A stretch of 64,000 nt of DNA from Shewanella dokdonensis (GTDB lineage Bacteria > Pseudomonadota > Gammaproteobacteria > Enterobacterales > Shewanellaceae), in NCBI RefSeq assembly GCF_018394335.1, contig NZ_CP074572.1:4063407-4127406 (forward strand), read 5' to 3'. Position 1 is the stretch's first letter. The number at the start of each line of letters is the position of its first letter. The notes under the pieces were generated by a model. That model made no database searches, was not told where the DNA came from, and saw only the letters and a program-made list of their open reading frames with translations. The position numbers were made by a program, and so were the translations under genes. Shown one piece after another: positions 41,814 through 51,136 of this stretch.

Positions 41814-42827
41814 TTAATCGCCAACCGATGCCGCCAGACTAAACGCCTTAAACCGGATAATTTCTTCTCCTGCCCAGTCGTTGATGCTGAGCAGGTTTTG
41901 ACGGATGCACTCGAGTTCGTTGGCATCAAATACCTTGGCGGCCTTTTCCACATCCCCAAAGCCGCCGGTGTTGTTGGGCATGATGCCCATCAGTTGGGGT
42001 GGTACCCGGTGGGCACCGAGTTGGTCATCGCGTGATACGTTCTTGATGGATAGAAATTCATCCTTGGCGGCCACTTCGGCCACGGGGATCAACTTCATGC
42101 CATCCTTATTACCGCCGGGCGAATGCAAAAACAGGTTACGGAAGTTGCCGGGGCCTTTGCTTTCTTTCAGGCTCTTGCGCAGGGCGTCCACGTCCTGGTT
42201 GTTCACGTTAGAGTCTGTCAGGTACAGGATAAAGCCGGCGTGGCTGCCGTTCTCATAGTAGCGGCGCCGAAACAGGGTGGCTGATTCATTCAGCAGGCTG
42301 GAATTCATGCTGGCAACATAATCCGGCACGCCATAAATCTCCTGGTTGATATCCGCTTCCATCAGGTGAAACAGCTCATGGGGCTGAAATGCCAGTTCAT
42401 CGGCCAGGTTCGGTACCCACCAGTATTGGTGTGGTTTAACGCCAACCCGGGTGTATTTGGCGGGGCTTACCTGATAACTGGCCGTGCCGCCGGTGCGGTT
42501 GGGGATACGCTGCAGGTAGGCATTGGCAAAAATCAGCAAATCCATCACCAGCTTGGTGAACTCATGCAGCGACAGTTTGGGATGCGGGATAAAACACGCC
42601 TTAAGAATGTTGCGCTTCACCTGAATGGCGGAGGCGTGATGCACCGCGGCGCGGTAGATGCGCGCCAGGCCATTCATCGACAGCGGCGGCTCGTACCACT
42701 TGCCGTTGCTCATGGCTTCCAGGTAATCAAAAATCTCCCGTTGCGATAACACCGGCATCGGTTCCCCAAAGGTAAACGCCTCAATGCGGTGATTGGGTTC
42801 AGTTGTTTCAAGTGTGTCGTTTGACAT
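41814..42827 (-). CDS. Q: Phage portal protein (P2 gpQ family)
   Basis: The 337 residues show the PBSX/P2 portal family motifs: EAFTFGEPMPVLSQREIFDY, WYEPPLSMNGLARIYRAAVHH, the block VKPHQYWWVPNLADELAF, EIYGVPDYVASMNSSLLNES and the C-terminal DQLGAHRVPPQLMGIMPNNT. It forms the dodecameric head vertex through which DNA is packaged. Its start overlaps the stop of the terminase gene by one base (TGATG), so Q and P are coupled on the minus strand as in P2. Confidence 0.96.
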   Translation of the reverse strand: MSNDTLETTEPNHRIEAFTFGEPMPVLSQREIFDYLEAMSNGKWYEPPLSMNGLARIYRAAVHHASAIQVKRNILKACFIPHPKLSLHEFTKLVMDLLIFANAYLQRIPNRTGGTASYQVSPAKYTRVGVKPHQYWWVPNLADELAFQPHELFHLMEADINQEIYGVPDYVASMNSSLLNESATLFRRRYYENGSHAGFILYLTDSNVNNQDVDALRKSLKESKGPGNFRNLFLHSPGGNKDGMKLIPVAEVAAKDEFLSIKNVSRDDQLGAHRVPPQLMGIMPNNTGGFGDVEKAAKVFDANELECIRQNLLSINDWAGEEIIRFKAFSLAASVGD

Positions 42828-44591
42828 CAGTCGTAAATCTCCATCATTGAGGTGGCGTTGTCGCTTATATCGAGCGGTTCGTTATACAGCGCGTGAATGG
42901 TGGCCCAGGCGATATCGGCATGGCTGGTTTCTTCACTGCGCGAGGATTCATAGGTCACTTGCCGCTGCGAGGCGGTGAGGGTTTTGCGGATGGACATAAA
43001 GGCTTGTGCTAGGTCGGTCCAACCAGCATCAAACTCCAGTCGGCCCTTGCTGATAACGTCATAGGCTTTGATGACCATCTGCGCTTTCAGTGACGGGGTA
43101 TACAGGAACGGCGTGGCCGGGAAGAACTTCTTCACCAGCTGGTACACCGATTCACCCAGGCCAGTGGTATCAATCCCGATAAAGGTGACGTGATAGCGCC
43201 GGGTCAGTTCACGGATTTGGTTGGCCTGCGCTTCAAAGTCCATGCCCGCCCAGCGGTGTTTTTCAATAATGCGGTGTTTGCCGCCCTTCACGGCCGGCGG
43301 GCAAATCACCGAGCAGCCAGCGCTGTCACCCTGCCCGCCTTTGGCCGGGTCGTAACCAATCCACACTTCGCGCATGCCCATCGGCCTTGGCGCAAACGGT
43401 TTGTAATCGGTCCACACTTCCCACGCATCTACCATGCAGCGCTGCATCATCTGCATCGGGAATACCGACTGCGAATCATCGATAAACTCGCACATCAGCA
43501 GGTTCTGATACTCTTCCGGGCTGTATTCCAGGTGCAGGGTATCTGGGTCAAACAGGTTACAGCCCTGGCGGATGGCATCATCTACGGTGACCACCTGGCG
43601 CCATTGGCTGTCCTCACAGGCACGGCCATTGGATAACGCCGGGTGACTCACATCCAGGGTGATACGTTCGGCCTTGGAGCGGCCGCGGTTAAACAGCGCC
43701 CCGGACCAGAACGGGTACGCATCATGGTTCAGCGATGACGGAGTGGAGAAATAGGTCTGGCGCCACTTCTTGTGCATCGCCATGCCGGAAGCCACTTTGC
43801 GAAACTCCTGGAACTTGTGGATCCAAAAGTATTCATCCAGATACAAATTGCCGTGGTAGGACTGCGCGGTGCGGGCGTTGGTCCCGAGAAAATACAAAAT
43901 GGCGCCGTTGGCGAGCACAATCGGGTCACCGCTCAGCTCCACTTCGGCCACATCCCGCGCAAACGCCAGAATGTACTGCTTGAACACATGCGCCTGCGCC
44001 TTACTGGCGGAGAGGAATATCTGGTTGCGCCCGGTATCAATCGCATCCAGCAGCGCTTCATGGGCAAAGTAGTAAGTCGCACCGATTTGCCGCGATTTGA
44101 GGATGTTGCGGATACGGTGGCTTAAACCCGCCTGATACCAGGTGCGCTGGTAATCAAACATCTGCGCATTGAAGGCAGACCACAGCTTGTCGCGCTGCTC
44201 ATCGGTGATAAGGTTTTTCACCGGTTTGCGCTTGTCGCCGGCATTACGGTGATGCACCTTGGGGTTCAAATCTGCTTCATTGCCGCCATTCTGGTAGCGG
44301 GTGATACGGGCAATACGCTCGAGCTGCCGCCCAAGCAAATCCATCTCTTTAAAATCCCGCCCGTCTTTATCGGGCTTGGCAATGAGCTGCACCATGCGCA
44401 TTTCCAGCGCCGCATCCACCCGGTCAATGGGCTTGGCGTCATCCCAGCCATCGCGCTTTTTCCAGGAAGACACGGTGGTTTCTGGCACAGCCAAATGCTG
44501 GCTGATATCCCGCACATACCAGCCCTGCCAGTACAGGTATTTGCTGCTGGCGCGGGCTGGTTTGCAGGAGCGACTCGGCGATATCGGGCAT
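42827..44591 (-). CDS. P: Terminase large (ATPase) subunit (P2 gpP family; N-terminus frameshifted)
   Basis: The protein contains YLYWQGWYVRDISQHLAVPE (N-terminal HTH), ILKSRQIGATYYFAHEALLD (ATPase Walker A variant), NLYLDEYFWIHKFQEFRKVA (Walker B) and VWIGYDPAKGGQGDSAG for the nuclease domain. The open frame begins further out with unrelated sequence. The family start is most likely MPDIAESLLQTSPRQQ at 44591 in another frame, joined by a one-base shift near 44545. It is about 588 residues, the usual size. The protein packages DNA and cuts cos with gpM. Confidence 0.93.
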
Positions 44592-44761
44592 AACAACTCT
44601 GGGCAATCACACAATAGCGCCAGTGTAAAAGCGTGGCGGCCAGAGTTTGGCTCATGGGGGCGGTAGCTGCTGTGTGTCACCCTCCGGCTACGTTGCCCCC
44701 TTTAGCCCCCTTCTGACCATAGCAACAGTCACGTCCGAGCCACTTATGCCAAAGGGTTTTC

Positions 44762-45583
44762 ATGAAAAAGTCCAAATTCTTCCGGGTGTTTACCGAAGGC
44801 GACACCACTGACGGTCGCGAAATCCAGCGCAACTGGATTGAAGAAATCGCCGAAAGCTACAACACCGCCAAATATGGCGCGCGTATCTGGCTGGAGCATA
44901 TTCGCGGCATCCTGCCGGATTCACCGTTTAAGGCCTATGGCGATGTCACCGCCGTCAAGGCGGAAAAGGTCGAAGACGGCAAGCTGGCGCTGTTTGCGCA
45001 AATCTCCCCGACCGAAGACTTGCTGGCGATGAACAAGGCACGTCAGAAAATCTATACCTCGGTGGAGATTGATCCCAACTTTGCCAAAACCGGCAAGTGC
45101 TACCTAACCGGGCTAGCGGTCACCGATTCCCCCGCCTCCCTCGGTACCGAAATGCTGGCGTTCTCGGCCAAGAGTGAACACAACCCGCTGGCCTCACGTA
45201 AGCAGAAACCTGACAACCTGTTTACGGCGGCGGTGGAAACCACCCTGGAGTTTGAAGATGACGAGCCGCAAACCTCGGGGCTGTTCAACCGCGTCAAGGC
45301 CCTGCTGGGAAAAGCCAGCAAGGTGACCAATGACGAATTTGGCGAGGTGCATCAGGCGGTCGAAGCCATTGCCCAGACCACGGCCGATGTTGAAACCCGT
45401 TATGCCCAGCTGCAGCAGCAGTTTACCCGCCAGCAAACCACGCTCAGCCAAGTGACCACCGAGCTCGAACAACTCACGGCCAACTTCAACACCCTGAAAC
45501 AGCAGTTGGATAACGAACCCGGTCACCACAGCCAGCGCCAGCCTGCAAGCGGTGGCGATAACACAGTAAAAACCGATTGCTAG
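44762..45583 (+). CDS. O: Capsid scaffolding protein/protease (P2 gpO family)
   Basis: The 273 residues start MKKSKFFRVFTEGDTTDGRE. The N-terminal half is the gpO serine protease region (ARIWLEHIRG, KIYTSVEIDPNFAKTG, TGLAVTDSPASLGTE). The C-terminal half is a scaffold-type coiled coil (VETRYAQLQQQFTRQQTTLS). It directs head assembly and processes capsid proteins. It is the first gene of the rightward late operon; the 80 to 170 bases between it and P should hold late promoters. A TGT-N12-ACG near the P end only loosely fits the Ogr box. Confidence 0.95.
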   Translation: MKKSKFFRVFTEGDTTDGREIQRNWIEEIAESYNTAKYGARIWLEHIRGILPDSPFKAYGDVTAVKAEKVEDGKLALFAQISPTEDLLAMNKARQKIYTSVEIDPNFAKTGKCYLTGLAVTDSPASLGTEMLAFSAKSEHNPLASRKQKPDNLFTAAVETTLEFEDDEPQTSGLFNRVKALLGKASKVTNDEFGEVHQAVEAIAQTTADVETRYAQLQQQFTRQQTTLSQVTTELEQLTANFNTLKQQLDNEPGHHSQRQPASGGDNTVKTDC

Positions 45584-45594
45584 GAGTCCTCTAC

Positions 45595-46605
45595 ATGCGC
45601 AACGAAACCCGTCAACTGTTCAACGCCTATACCCACCAGTTGTGTGCCCTCAATGGCGTGGACAGCACTAACACCAAATTCACTGTCACCCCCAGCGTGC
45701 AGCAGACGCTGGAAACCCGGATGCAGGAAAGCTCCGAGTTCCTGACCCGGATTAACATCGTGCCGGTGAATGAAAAGAGCGGTGAAAAACTGGGACTGGG
45801 CATTAACAGCACCATTGCCAGCACCACCGACACCACCAAACAGGACCGTCAAGCCATCGACCCGACCGATTTGGATGCGGCGGGTTATGACTGCACCCAG
45901 ACCAACTTTGATACGGTGCTGCGTTACGCCAAAATCGACATGTGGGCCAAGTTTCCCGACTTTCAGGCGCGTATCCGTGACACCATTTTGAAACGCCAGG
46001 CACTGGACCGCATCATGATTGGCTTTAACGGCACCAGCCGCGCCGCCACCTCTGACCGCGGCACCAACCCGCTGTTGCAGGATGTGAACAAGGGCTGGCT
46101 GCAGAAAATCCGTGAGTACGCACCGCAGCGCCACATGAAAGAAGTGGCGGCCGATTCCGGTAAAATCATCATCGGCACCGACTACGCCAACCTGGATGCA
46201 CTGGTATTCGACATGGTCAACAACCTGATTGAACCCTGGTACCAGGACGACACCGAGTTAGTGGCTATCTGTGGCCGCAAGCTGCTGGCTGACAAGTATT
46301 TCCCTATCGTCAACAAGAACCACGAACCCACCGAAACCCTGGCGGCCGATTTGATTATCAGCCAGAAACGCCTCGGCGGCTTACCGGCCGTGCGCGTGCC
46401 CAGCTTCCCGGCCAACGGCATTCTGGTAACCCGCATGGATAACCTTAGCCTCTACTGGCAGGAAGGCGCCCGCCGCCGGCATATCGTGGATAACCCGAAA
46501 CGTGATCAGATTGAAAACTACGAGTCCTCTAACGATGCCTACGTGGTGGAAGACTATGGCTGTGCTGCCTTTGCTGAAAACATTACCTTTACCCAGGGAG
46601 CCTAA
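45595..46605 (+). CDS. N: Major capsid protein (P2 gpN family)
   Basis: The 336 residues begin MRNETRQLFNAYTHQLCALN. Family motifs include VQQTLETRMQESSEFLTRIN, WAKFPDFQARIRDTILKRQA, IMIGFNGTSRAATSD, TDYANLDALVFDMVNNLIEP and the C-terminal EDYGCAAFAENITF. GGAG lies 8 bases ahead of this ATG; an upstream in-frame start inside gpO is a shadow. It builds the icosahedral head. Confidence 0.97.
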   Translation: MRNETRQLFNAYTHQLCALNGVDSTNTKFTVTPSVQQTLETRMQESSEFLTRINIVPVNEKSGEKLGLGINSTIASTTDTTKQDRQAIDPTDLDAAGYDCTQTNFDTVLRYAKIDMWAKFPDFQARIRDTILKRQALDRIMIGFNGTSRAATSDRGTNPLLQDVNKGWLQKIREYAPQRHMKEVAADSGKIIIGTDYANLDALVFDMVNNLIEPWYQDDTELVAICGRKLLADKYFPIVNKNHEPTETLAADLIISQKRLGGLPAVRVPSFPANGILVTRMDNLSLYWQEGARRRHIVDNPKRDQIENYESSNDAYVVEDYGCAAFAENITFTQGA

Positions 46606-46608
46606 TTC

Positions 46609-47292
46609 ATGATGTCACCTGCCCAAGCGCATCGCGACCGGGTACTGGCGGCCAAGCGTGGCGGGGATAATCCCGCCCTCGACCAAAAGGCCCTCAACCA
46701 GTACGAACTGATGTTGATGCAGCTCACCGAGCACCGCCGCGCGCTGAAGACCTTGCAGTCCATCGACCGCAAAATCCAGGCGAAGCGCCAGTTTCTGCCG
46801 CAGTACACCCCGTATCTGGACGGGGTACTCAGCGCCAACCGCGGCCAGCAGGATGAAGTGCTGACCACGGTCATGCTATGGCATATCGATGTGGGCGACA
46901 TTGCCGCCGCCATCAGGCTTGGCCGTTATGCCATCCAGCATGACTTGACCATGCCGGACCGCTTCGAGCGCGGTCTGCCCTGCACCTTTGCCGAAGAGGT
47001 GGCCGATGTGGCAACGCGCCTGCTGGGCAGCGATAACGCGGTCAGTAGCGCCCTCATTGCCGAGGTGATTGCGATGACCGCCGACTGCGACATGTACGAC
47101 GAAGTGCGCGCCAAGCTCTATCGCGCCTATGGCGAAGCCCTGGAAGCGGAAGAACAACTGCAGCCCGCCTTCGATGCGTACCAGACCGCACTCAAATACA
47201 ACGACAAGGTGGGCGTGAAAAAGCTGATGGAAAAGCTTGGCCGCACCTTGGGCACCTCACAGCCAGACGGCGGTAGTCATACCGCCAGCTAA
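46609..47292 (+). CDS. M: Small terminase subunit (P2 gpM family)
   Basis: The 227 residues start MMSPAQAHRDRVLAAKRGG, with ILRSIDRKIQAKRQFLPQYT-like and YDGVL-like sequence (here SIDRKIQAKRQFLPQYTPYL and DGVLSANRGQQDEVLTTVML) and a C-terminal helical part with KKLMEKLGRTLGT. It recognises cos and guides packaging with gpP. It follows gpN by 3 bases. Confidence 0.94.
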   Translation: MMSPAQAHRDRVLAAKRGGDNPALDQKALNQYELMLMQLTEHRRALKTLQSIDRKIQAKRQFLPQYTPYLDGVLSANRGQQDEVLTTVMLWHIDVGDIAAAIRLGRYAIQHDLTMPDRFERGLPCTFAEEVADVATRLLGSDNAVSSALIAEVIAMTADCDMYDEVRAKLYRAYGEALEAEEQLQPAFDAYQTALKYNDKVGVKKLMEKLGRTLGTSQPDGGSHTAS

Positions 47293-47393
47293 CCGAGCGA
47301 CCACGCGCACCGGACGGCGCCCACCTGATGAATAGATAACGATTTCAGGATGGCGGGCCCACCGTCCTCCCCTGACACGATAGCGGAGGCCAC

Positions 47394-47852
47394 ATGAGTT
47401 TTATCGCCACAGCACCAGCCAGTGAAGGCACTGTCACCAATGATGGCTTTTGGCCGGAGATTGATTTAGCCGCCTTGCAGCTCACCATGCGCCTGGATGG
47501 CACCGTCACCGCCGAGCGGCTGCAGCATGCCGCCATTAACGCGATGATTTTGGTCAACCGCGATTTGGCTCAATGGCAGCAGCGTCAGCAGGATAACGGC
47601 TACACCACATTGGAGGCGGTACCGGCGCGCACCATCAACGGCAGCTCAGAGCGGCAATACCTCTATCTGCGGGCGGTGTACTGTCTCACCAAAGCCAACC
47701 TGAGTGAGCGTTATAGCGATTACGACAGCACCGCTGCCAAGCAGGATGACGGCGACAACCTGCAGAGCACCATTGATGACCTTCGGCGCGATGCAGCCTA
47801 TGCCATCCGCGATTTGATGGATATCACCCATGTGACGGTGGAGCTGATTTGA
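47394..47852 (+). CDS. L: Head completion/stabilisation protein (P2 gpL family)
   Basis: The 152 residues, MSFIATAPASEGTVTNDGFW onward, contain the family blocks PEIDLAALQLTMRLDGTVTA, LINDLAEWQ-like (here MILVNRDLAQWQ) and YLRAVYCLTKANLSERYSDY. It closes the filled head. GGAGG precedes the start; the stop overlaps the gpX start. Confidence 0.95.
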   Translation: MSFIATAPASEGTVTNDGFWPEIDLAALQLTMRLDGTVTAERLQHAAINAMILVNRDLAQWQQRQQDNGYTTLEAVPARTINGSSERQYLYLRAVYCLTKANLSERYSDYDSTAAKQDDGDNLQSTIDDLRRDAAYAIRDLMDITHVTVELI

Positions 47853-48064
47853 TGGGCATGACCGTCTACAGCCAGCAGGGCGATACCCTCGACTTATTGT
47901 GTCAGCGCCATCTGGGGACTACCCGTCGCGTCACCGAAAAGGCGCTGCAGCTCAACCCGCACCTGGCAGACAAAGGGCCGGTGTTGCCGCTGGGCACGGC
48001 GGTTCTGCTGCCAGAGCTCAGCGAAGCGCCCGCCATTACTTCACACATTCAGCTATGGGACTGA
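47852..48064 (+). CDS. X: Tail protein X (P2 gpX family)
   Basis: A 70-residue LysM-like protein: MGMTVYSQQGDTLDLLCQRH, then VTEKALQLNPHLADKGPVLP and GTAVLLPE. Baseplate/tail component of P2-like phages. Its ATG overlaps the gpL stop TGA by one base. Confidence 0.93.
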   Translation: MGMTVYSQQGDTLDLLCQRHLGTTRRVTEKALQLNPHLADKGPVLPLGTAVLLPELSEAPAITSHIQLWD

Positions 48065-48066
48065 AC

Positions 48067-48437
48067 ATGAGCGAACCCGTTACCACCTCAACCGCCACTG
48101 CCTACGTTTTTACCGCCGGCCTGTTAACCCTGCTGCCGGGGTTGACCCCGGCGTGGTCATTGGCGCCTTTACTGGCTCGTTGCTGTTCATCATCAGTGAT
48201 GATAGCTCCGGCCATTGGCGTAAAGCCGGCCTGTTCATCATCTCGTTTCTGGGTGGTTTGCTGTGTGCCCAGTGGGCCGCCAATCTGCTCAGCCTGGCAC
48301 TGCCCAGCACTATTGCGGTCAATCCGGCCATGGCGTCCATTATTGCCGCCGCCAGTGTCGTCAGGCTACTGCAGAAGCTCACCAGCGAACCTGACACCTT
48401 GCTTGATTTCATTCGTTCATTCAGGGGGAAGAAATGA
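48067..48437 (+). CDS. Phage holin-like membrane protein (frameshifted)
   Basis: The start is MSEPVTTSTATAYVFTAGLL. After a one-base repair in CCCC at 48146-48149 the frame runs GVVIGAFTGSLLFIISDD, FIISFLGGLLCAQWAANLL and IIAAASVVRLLQKL. This gives about 123 residues with three to four membrane segments, in the position of the P2 lysis genes. It resembles the putative holins of HP1- and P2-like phages. Confidence 0.75.
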
Positions 48438-48745
48438 CCACACTCAATGCCCTCATCTGTCTCGCCATCGCGCTGCGCCTGGCGCTCTTTGTCAAACGCC
48501 GTTACCGTCCGTGGATTTCGGTGCTGGCCTATCTGCTGACAGTCGCCTGTGGCAGTCAGACCTTGCTGGCACTGCTGCATGTCGGCAACCCCACCCACTG
48601 GAGCGTGTTACTGGCAAACGCGGTGTTAGCCGTGCTGGTATTCAGCGCCAACGGCAATCTGGCGGAACTGTTCAAGAGCAGCGCTGCCCACTCACGGCTG
48701 TCGAGCTGGTTACTACATCAAAAACCCGTTAAGGAGAAAGCATGA
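48434..48745 (+). CDS. Phage holin family protein, three membrane segments
   Basis: A 103-residue membrane protein. MTTLNALICLAIALRLALFV, RPWISVLAYLLTVACGSQTL and WSVLLANAVLAVLVFSANGN supply three segments, as in 3TM phage holins. Its start overlaps the previous gene by 4 bases and its stop overlaps the endolysin start, making a coupled lysis cassette. Confidence 0.78.
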   Translation: MTTLNALICLAIALRLALFVKRRYRPWISVLAYLLTVACGSQTLLALLHVGNPTHWSVLLANAVLAVLVFSANGNLAELFKSSAAHSRLSSWLLHQKPVKEKA

Positions 48746-49551
48746 TGTTGCAATTTGGGGCCAAAGGGCACCAGGTCAAATGGCTGCAACAGCAGTTGCT
48801 GCAGCAAGGCACCGTAATTGCGATGGATGGCGATTATGGCGAGGCCACCCGTCAGGCGGTCCTGCGTTATCAGCTGGACAACGACTTGCCACCGACCGGC
48901 AGTGTCGGCCCGCGCATGCTGGCACGGCTTGCGGGCAAGGCCAGACCGGAGTTGCTGACCCTGCGGGATTTACAGCAGGCGGCAAACACGCTGGAGATTG
49001 CGCTGGCGACCATGGTGGCCCTTGCCAATGTGGAATCCCAGGGCAATGGTTTCTTTGATAACGGCAAGGCGGTGATTTTGTATGAGCGGCATATCTTCTA
49101 TCGCCAGATTGCTGTTACCGACCAGGCCCAGGCAAATGTGCTGGCCGAGCGTTACCCGAATCTGTGTAACCCCAAGCCCGGTGGCTATATCGGCGGCGCC
49201 AATGAATACAGCCGGCTGCGCGCAGCCTGCTCACTCGATATGGACGCGGCCATTGAGGCGTGCAGCTGGGGCATGTTCCAGATAATGGGCATGCACTGGC
49301 AATCTCTGGGGTATGACTCCGCTATTGCCATGAGCCGCGCCATGGCCGCCAGTGAAGCCGAACAGCTCAATGCCCTGGTCAAGTTCATCATGGCCGACAG
49401 CAAACTGCACCAGGCATTGCAGCAACGCAAATGGGGCGAATTCGCCAAGCGTTACAACGGCCCTAACTATCAGGCCAACAACTATGACATCAAGCTGGCG
49501 CGCAGTTATCAGCAGCTCGATGTGCTGCTGAAGGAACAGGGTTATGAGTAA
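48742..49551 (+). CDS. Endolysin: peptidoglycan-binding domain plus N-acetylmuramidase
   Basis: The 269 residues have two parts. Residues 1-65 are a PG_binding_1 domain (FGAKGHQVKWLQQQLLQQGT, DGDYGEATRQAVLRYQ). Residues 75-269 are a DUF3380-type muramidase domain (VALANVESQGNGFFDNGKAV with the catalytic Glu, ILYERHIFYR, SWGMFQIMG). It degrades the cell wall for lysis. It has no signal peptide, so a holin is needed for release. Confidence 0.93.
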   Translation: MMLQFGAKGHQVKWLQQQLLQQGTVIAMDGDYGEATRQAVLRYQLDNDLPPTGSVGPRMLARLAGKARPELLTLRDLQQAANTLEIALATMVALANVESQGNGFFDNGKAVILYERHIFYRQIAVTDQAQANVLAERYPNLCNPKPGGYIGGANEYSRLRAACSLDMDAAIEACSWGMFQIMGMHWQSLGYDSAIAMSRAMAASEAEQLNALVKFIMADSKLHQALQQRKWGEFAKRYNGPNYQANNYDIKLARSYQQLDVLLKEQGYE

Positions 49552-49984
49552 GGCGCTACTGACAGGCATCGTCTATGCACTGCTGAGTCTGGGGGCCATG
49601 TACTGGCTCTATACCGATTTGCTGGATACCCGCGAGCGTGCCGGCAAGTTAGAGCTTGCAGTTGCACAGTCGCAGCGCAGTATCGATGCCATCCAGAAAA
49701 CCGCCCAGCAGAACCAGGCAGCGCAGGCCGAACTGCGCCGCCGCCTCAATGCAGCCAACAGCCTTGCGGCCACCCAGTCGCAGCAACTGGAGCAACTGAA
49801 ACATGAATACGCCGATGTTAAAGCCTGGGCTGATACTGCTCTGCCCGCTGCTATTATGCGCCTGCGTCAGCGACCTGCCCTTATTGGCAGCGCCGCCTAT
49901 CGACAATGGTTGTCCGCGCGTGGTGCCCTGCTCACTCCCACCGGCGAACCCGAAAAGCAACGAGGGACTCAGCCAGGAGATTGA
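49544..49984 (+). CDS. lysB: Inner-membrane spanin (LysB/Rz-like)
   Basis: A 146-residue protein with one N-terminal membrane segment (LLTGIVYALLSLGAMYWLYT), followed by a long periplasmic coiled coil (AEQ-rich, residues 30-90) and the LysB ending RLRQRPALIGSAAYRQWLS. The Rz-type spanin bridges to the lysC product, whose gene is nested within it. Confidence 0.87.
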   Translation: MSKALLTGIVYALLSLGAMYWLYTDLLDTRERAGKLELAVAQSQRSIDAIQKTAQQNQAAQAELRRRLNAANSLAATQSQQLEQLKHEYADVKAWADTALPAAIMRLRQRPALIGSAAYRQWLSARGALLTPTGEPEKQRGTQPGD

Positions 49985-50075
49985 CCAGCTAGAGCAGGCC
50001 TGGCACGCCCGCGCCGCCCAGGTCGATATGATAGTGGAATGCCAGCAACAGCAGGAGCAAAAAGCGCATGAATAA
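49815..50075 (+). CDS. lysC: Outer-membrane lipoprotein spanin (LysC/Rz1-like), nested in lysB
   Basis: An 86-residue ORF in the +1 frame of lysB, starting MLKPGLILLCPLLLCACVSD. The lipobox LLLCAC gives a lipidated Cys. A Pro-rich stretch (APPIDNGCPRVVPCSLPPAN) follows, and then a helix. The embedded arrangement and lipoprotein signal are typical for Rz1-type spanins. The ORF also has an in-frame ATG at 49803. Confidence 0.82.
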   Translation: MLKPGLILLCPLLLCACVSDLPLLAAPPIDNGCPRVVPCSLPPANPKSNEGLSQEIDQLEQAWHARAAQVDMIVECQQQQEQKAHE

Positions 50076-50535
50076 ACCGCAGCAACTGCGTGAACTGCTG
50101 AGCCAAGCGGTACCGCATTTACGCCATCACCCCGAGGCGCTGCATATCTTTGTCGAGAACGGCAACATCATCGCCACCGCCGCCAAGGGCAATCTCAGCT
50201 ATGAGTACCAGTTCAGCTGCATCATAGTGGTGACCGATTACCGCGCCCATGCCGATACCTTGATCGTGCCGATTTTGGGCTGGCTGGCGACCGAGCAGCC
50301 AGAGCTGCTGAGCAATCCCGACAAACGCGCCAACGGCTTCAAGTTTCGGGCGGAGCTGATTAATCACACCACCTGCGATATTGAAATCACCCTGTCACTC
50401 ACCGAGCGGGTGAAAGTGAGCACACAAGACGGCCAACTCACCGCCGAACATCTGCCGGAGCCACAGTTTGATGAAGCCGGCAATTACACCCTGTATATCA
50501 ACCAGGATCTGACCCCATGGCCGCCGACAGCTTAA
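50068..50535 (+). CDS. R: Tail completion protein (P2 gpR family)
   Basis: The 155 residues show MNKPQQLRELLSQAVPHLRH, the block FVENGNIIATAAKGNLSYEY followed by QFSCIIVVTDY, and FKFRAELINHTTCDIEITLS. It caps the tail with gpS. Its ends overlap lysC and gpS. Confidence 0.92.
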   Translation: MNKPQQLRELLSQAVPHLRHHPEALHIFVENGNIIATAAKGNLSYEYQFSCIIVVTDYRAHADTLIVPILGWLATEQPELLSNPDKRANGFKFRAELINHTTCDIEITLSLTERVKVSTQDGQLTAEHLPEPQFDEAGNYTLYINQDLTPWPPTA

Positions 50536-50972
50536 GCCACCTTAACGACCAGCTTGACGGGCTGATTGAGGCGCTATCACCGCAAGCGCGCAAGCAGCTC
50601 GCTAAACAGATCGCCACAACTCTGCGCAAGTCTCAGGCGCAACGCATCAAGGCCAACAAGAACCCGGACGGCAGCGCCTACATCCCACGCAAACCGCAAC
50701 CGGGGCACATCAAACGCAAACTGATGTTCCAGAAACTCATCCGCAGCAAGTGGCTCAAGCAGCAAGCCACTCCCAACGCCGCCACCGTCAGCTTTACACC
50801 GACCATTAGTCATATTGTGCGAGCCCACCAATACGGGCTTAGAGGAAGGTTGAAAGGTTATATCGAGGTGCAGTACCCGCAGCGTGAGCTGCTGGGCTTT
50901 ACCTCAAATGATAAAGAAATACTAGCATCTATTGTGCTAGAATACCTGAAAGACACATTATTTGTGAAATGA
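50517..50972 (+). CDS. S: Tail completion/sheath stabiliser protein (P2 gpS family)
   Basis: The 151 residues start MAADSLSHLNDQLDGLIEAL. The family region RKLAKQIATTLRKSQ-like (here KQLAKQIATTLRKSQAQRIK), PDGSAYIPRKPQPGHIKRKL and ELLGFTSNDKEILASIVLEY are clear. It joins tail to head together with gpR. The last 30 codons become AT-rich, marking the start of an inserted block before gene V. Confidence 0.92.
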   Translation: MAADSLSHLNDQLDGLIEALSPQARKQLAKQIATTLRKSQAQRIKANKNPDGSAYIPRKPQPGHIKRKLMFQKLIRSKWLKQQATPNAATVSFTPTISHIVRAHQYGLRGRLKGYIEVQYPQRELLGFTSNDKEILASIVLEYLKDTLFVK

Positions 50973-51136
50973 ATGCGTGTTCTTGGCTTTACGACCAATC
51001 ACATTTTTGTGGCAGGCGTATTGCTTTCCCATTAAAAATATGCCTATCATTCGCTCCATAAGAACATACTGCCCTTGGCGACTCCTCCCACGATAAGGGA
51101 TGTGACGACCCGGGGGCTTTTCTTTTTGGAGCCTAG

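Noticed and set aside
43190..43636. Long plus-strand ORFs opposite the terminase gene
   Set aside because: They are antisense shadows of gpP, which has clear family motifs; the shadow proteins have His-rich sequence without domain features.
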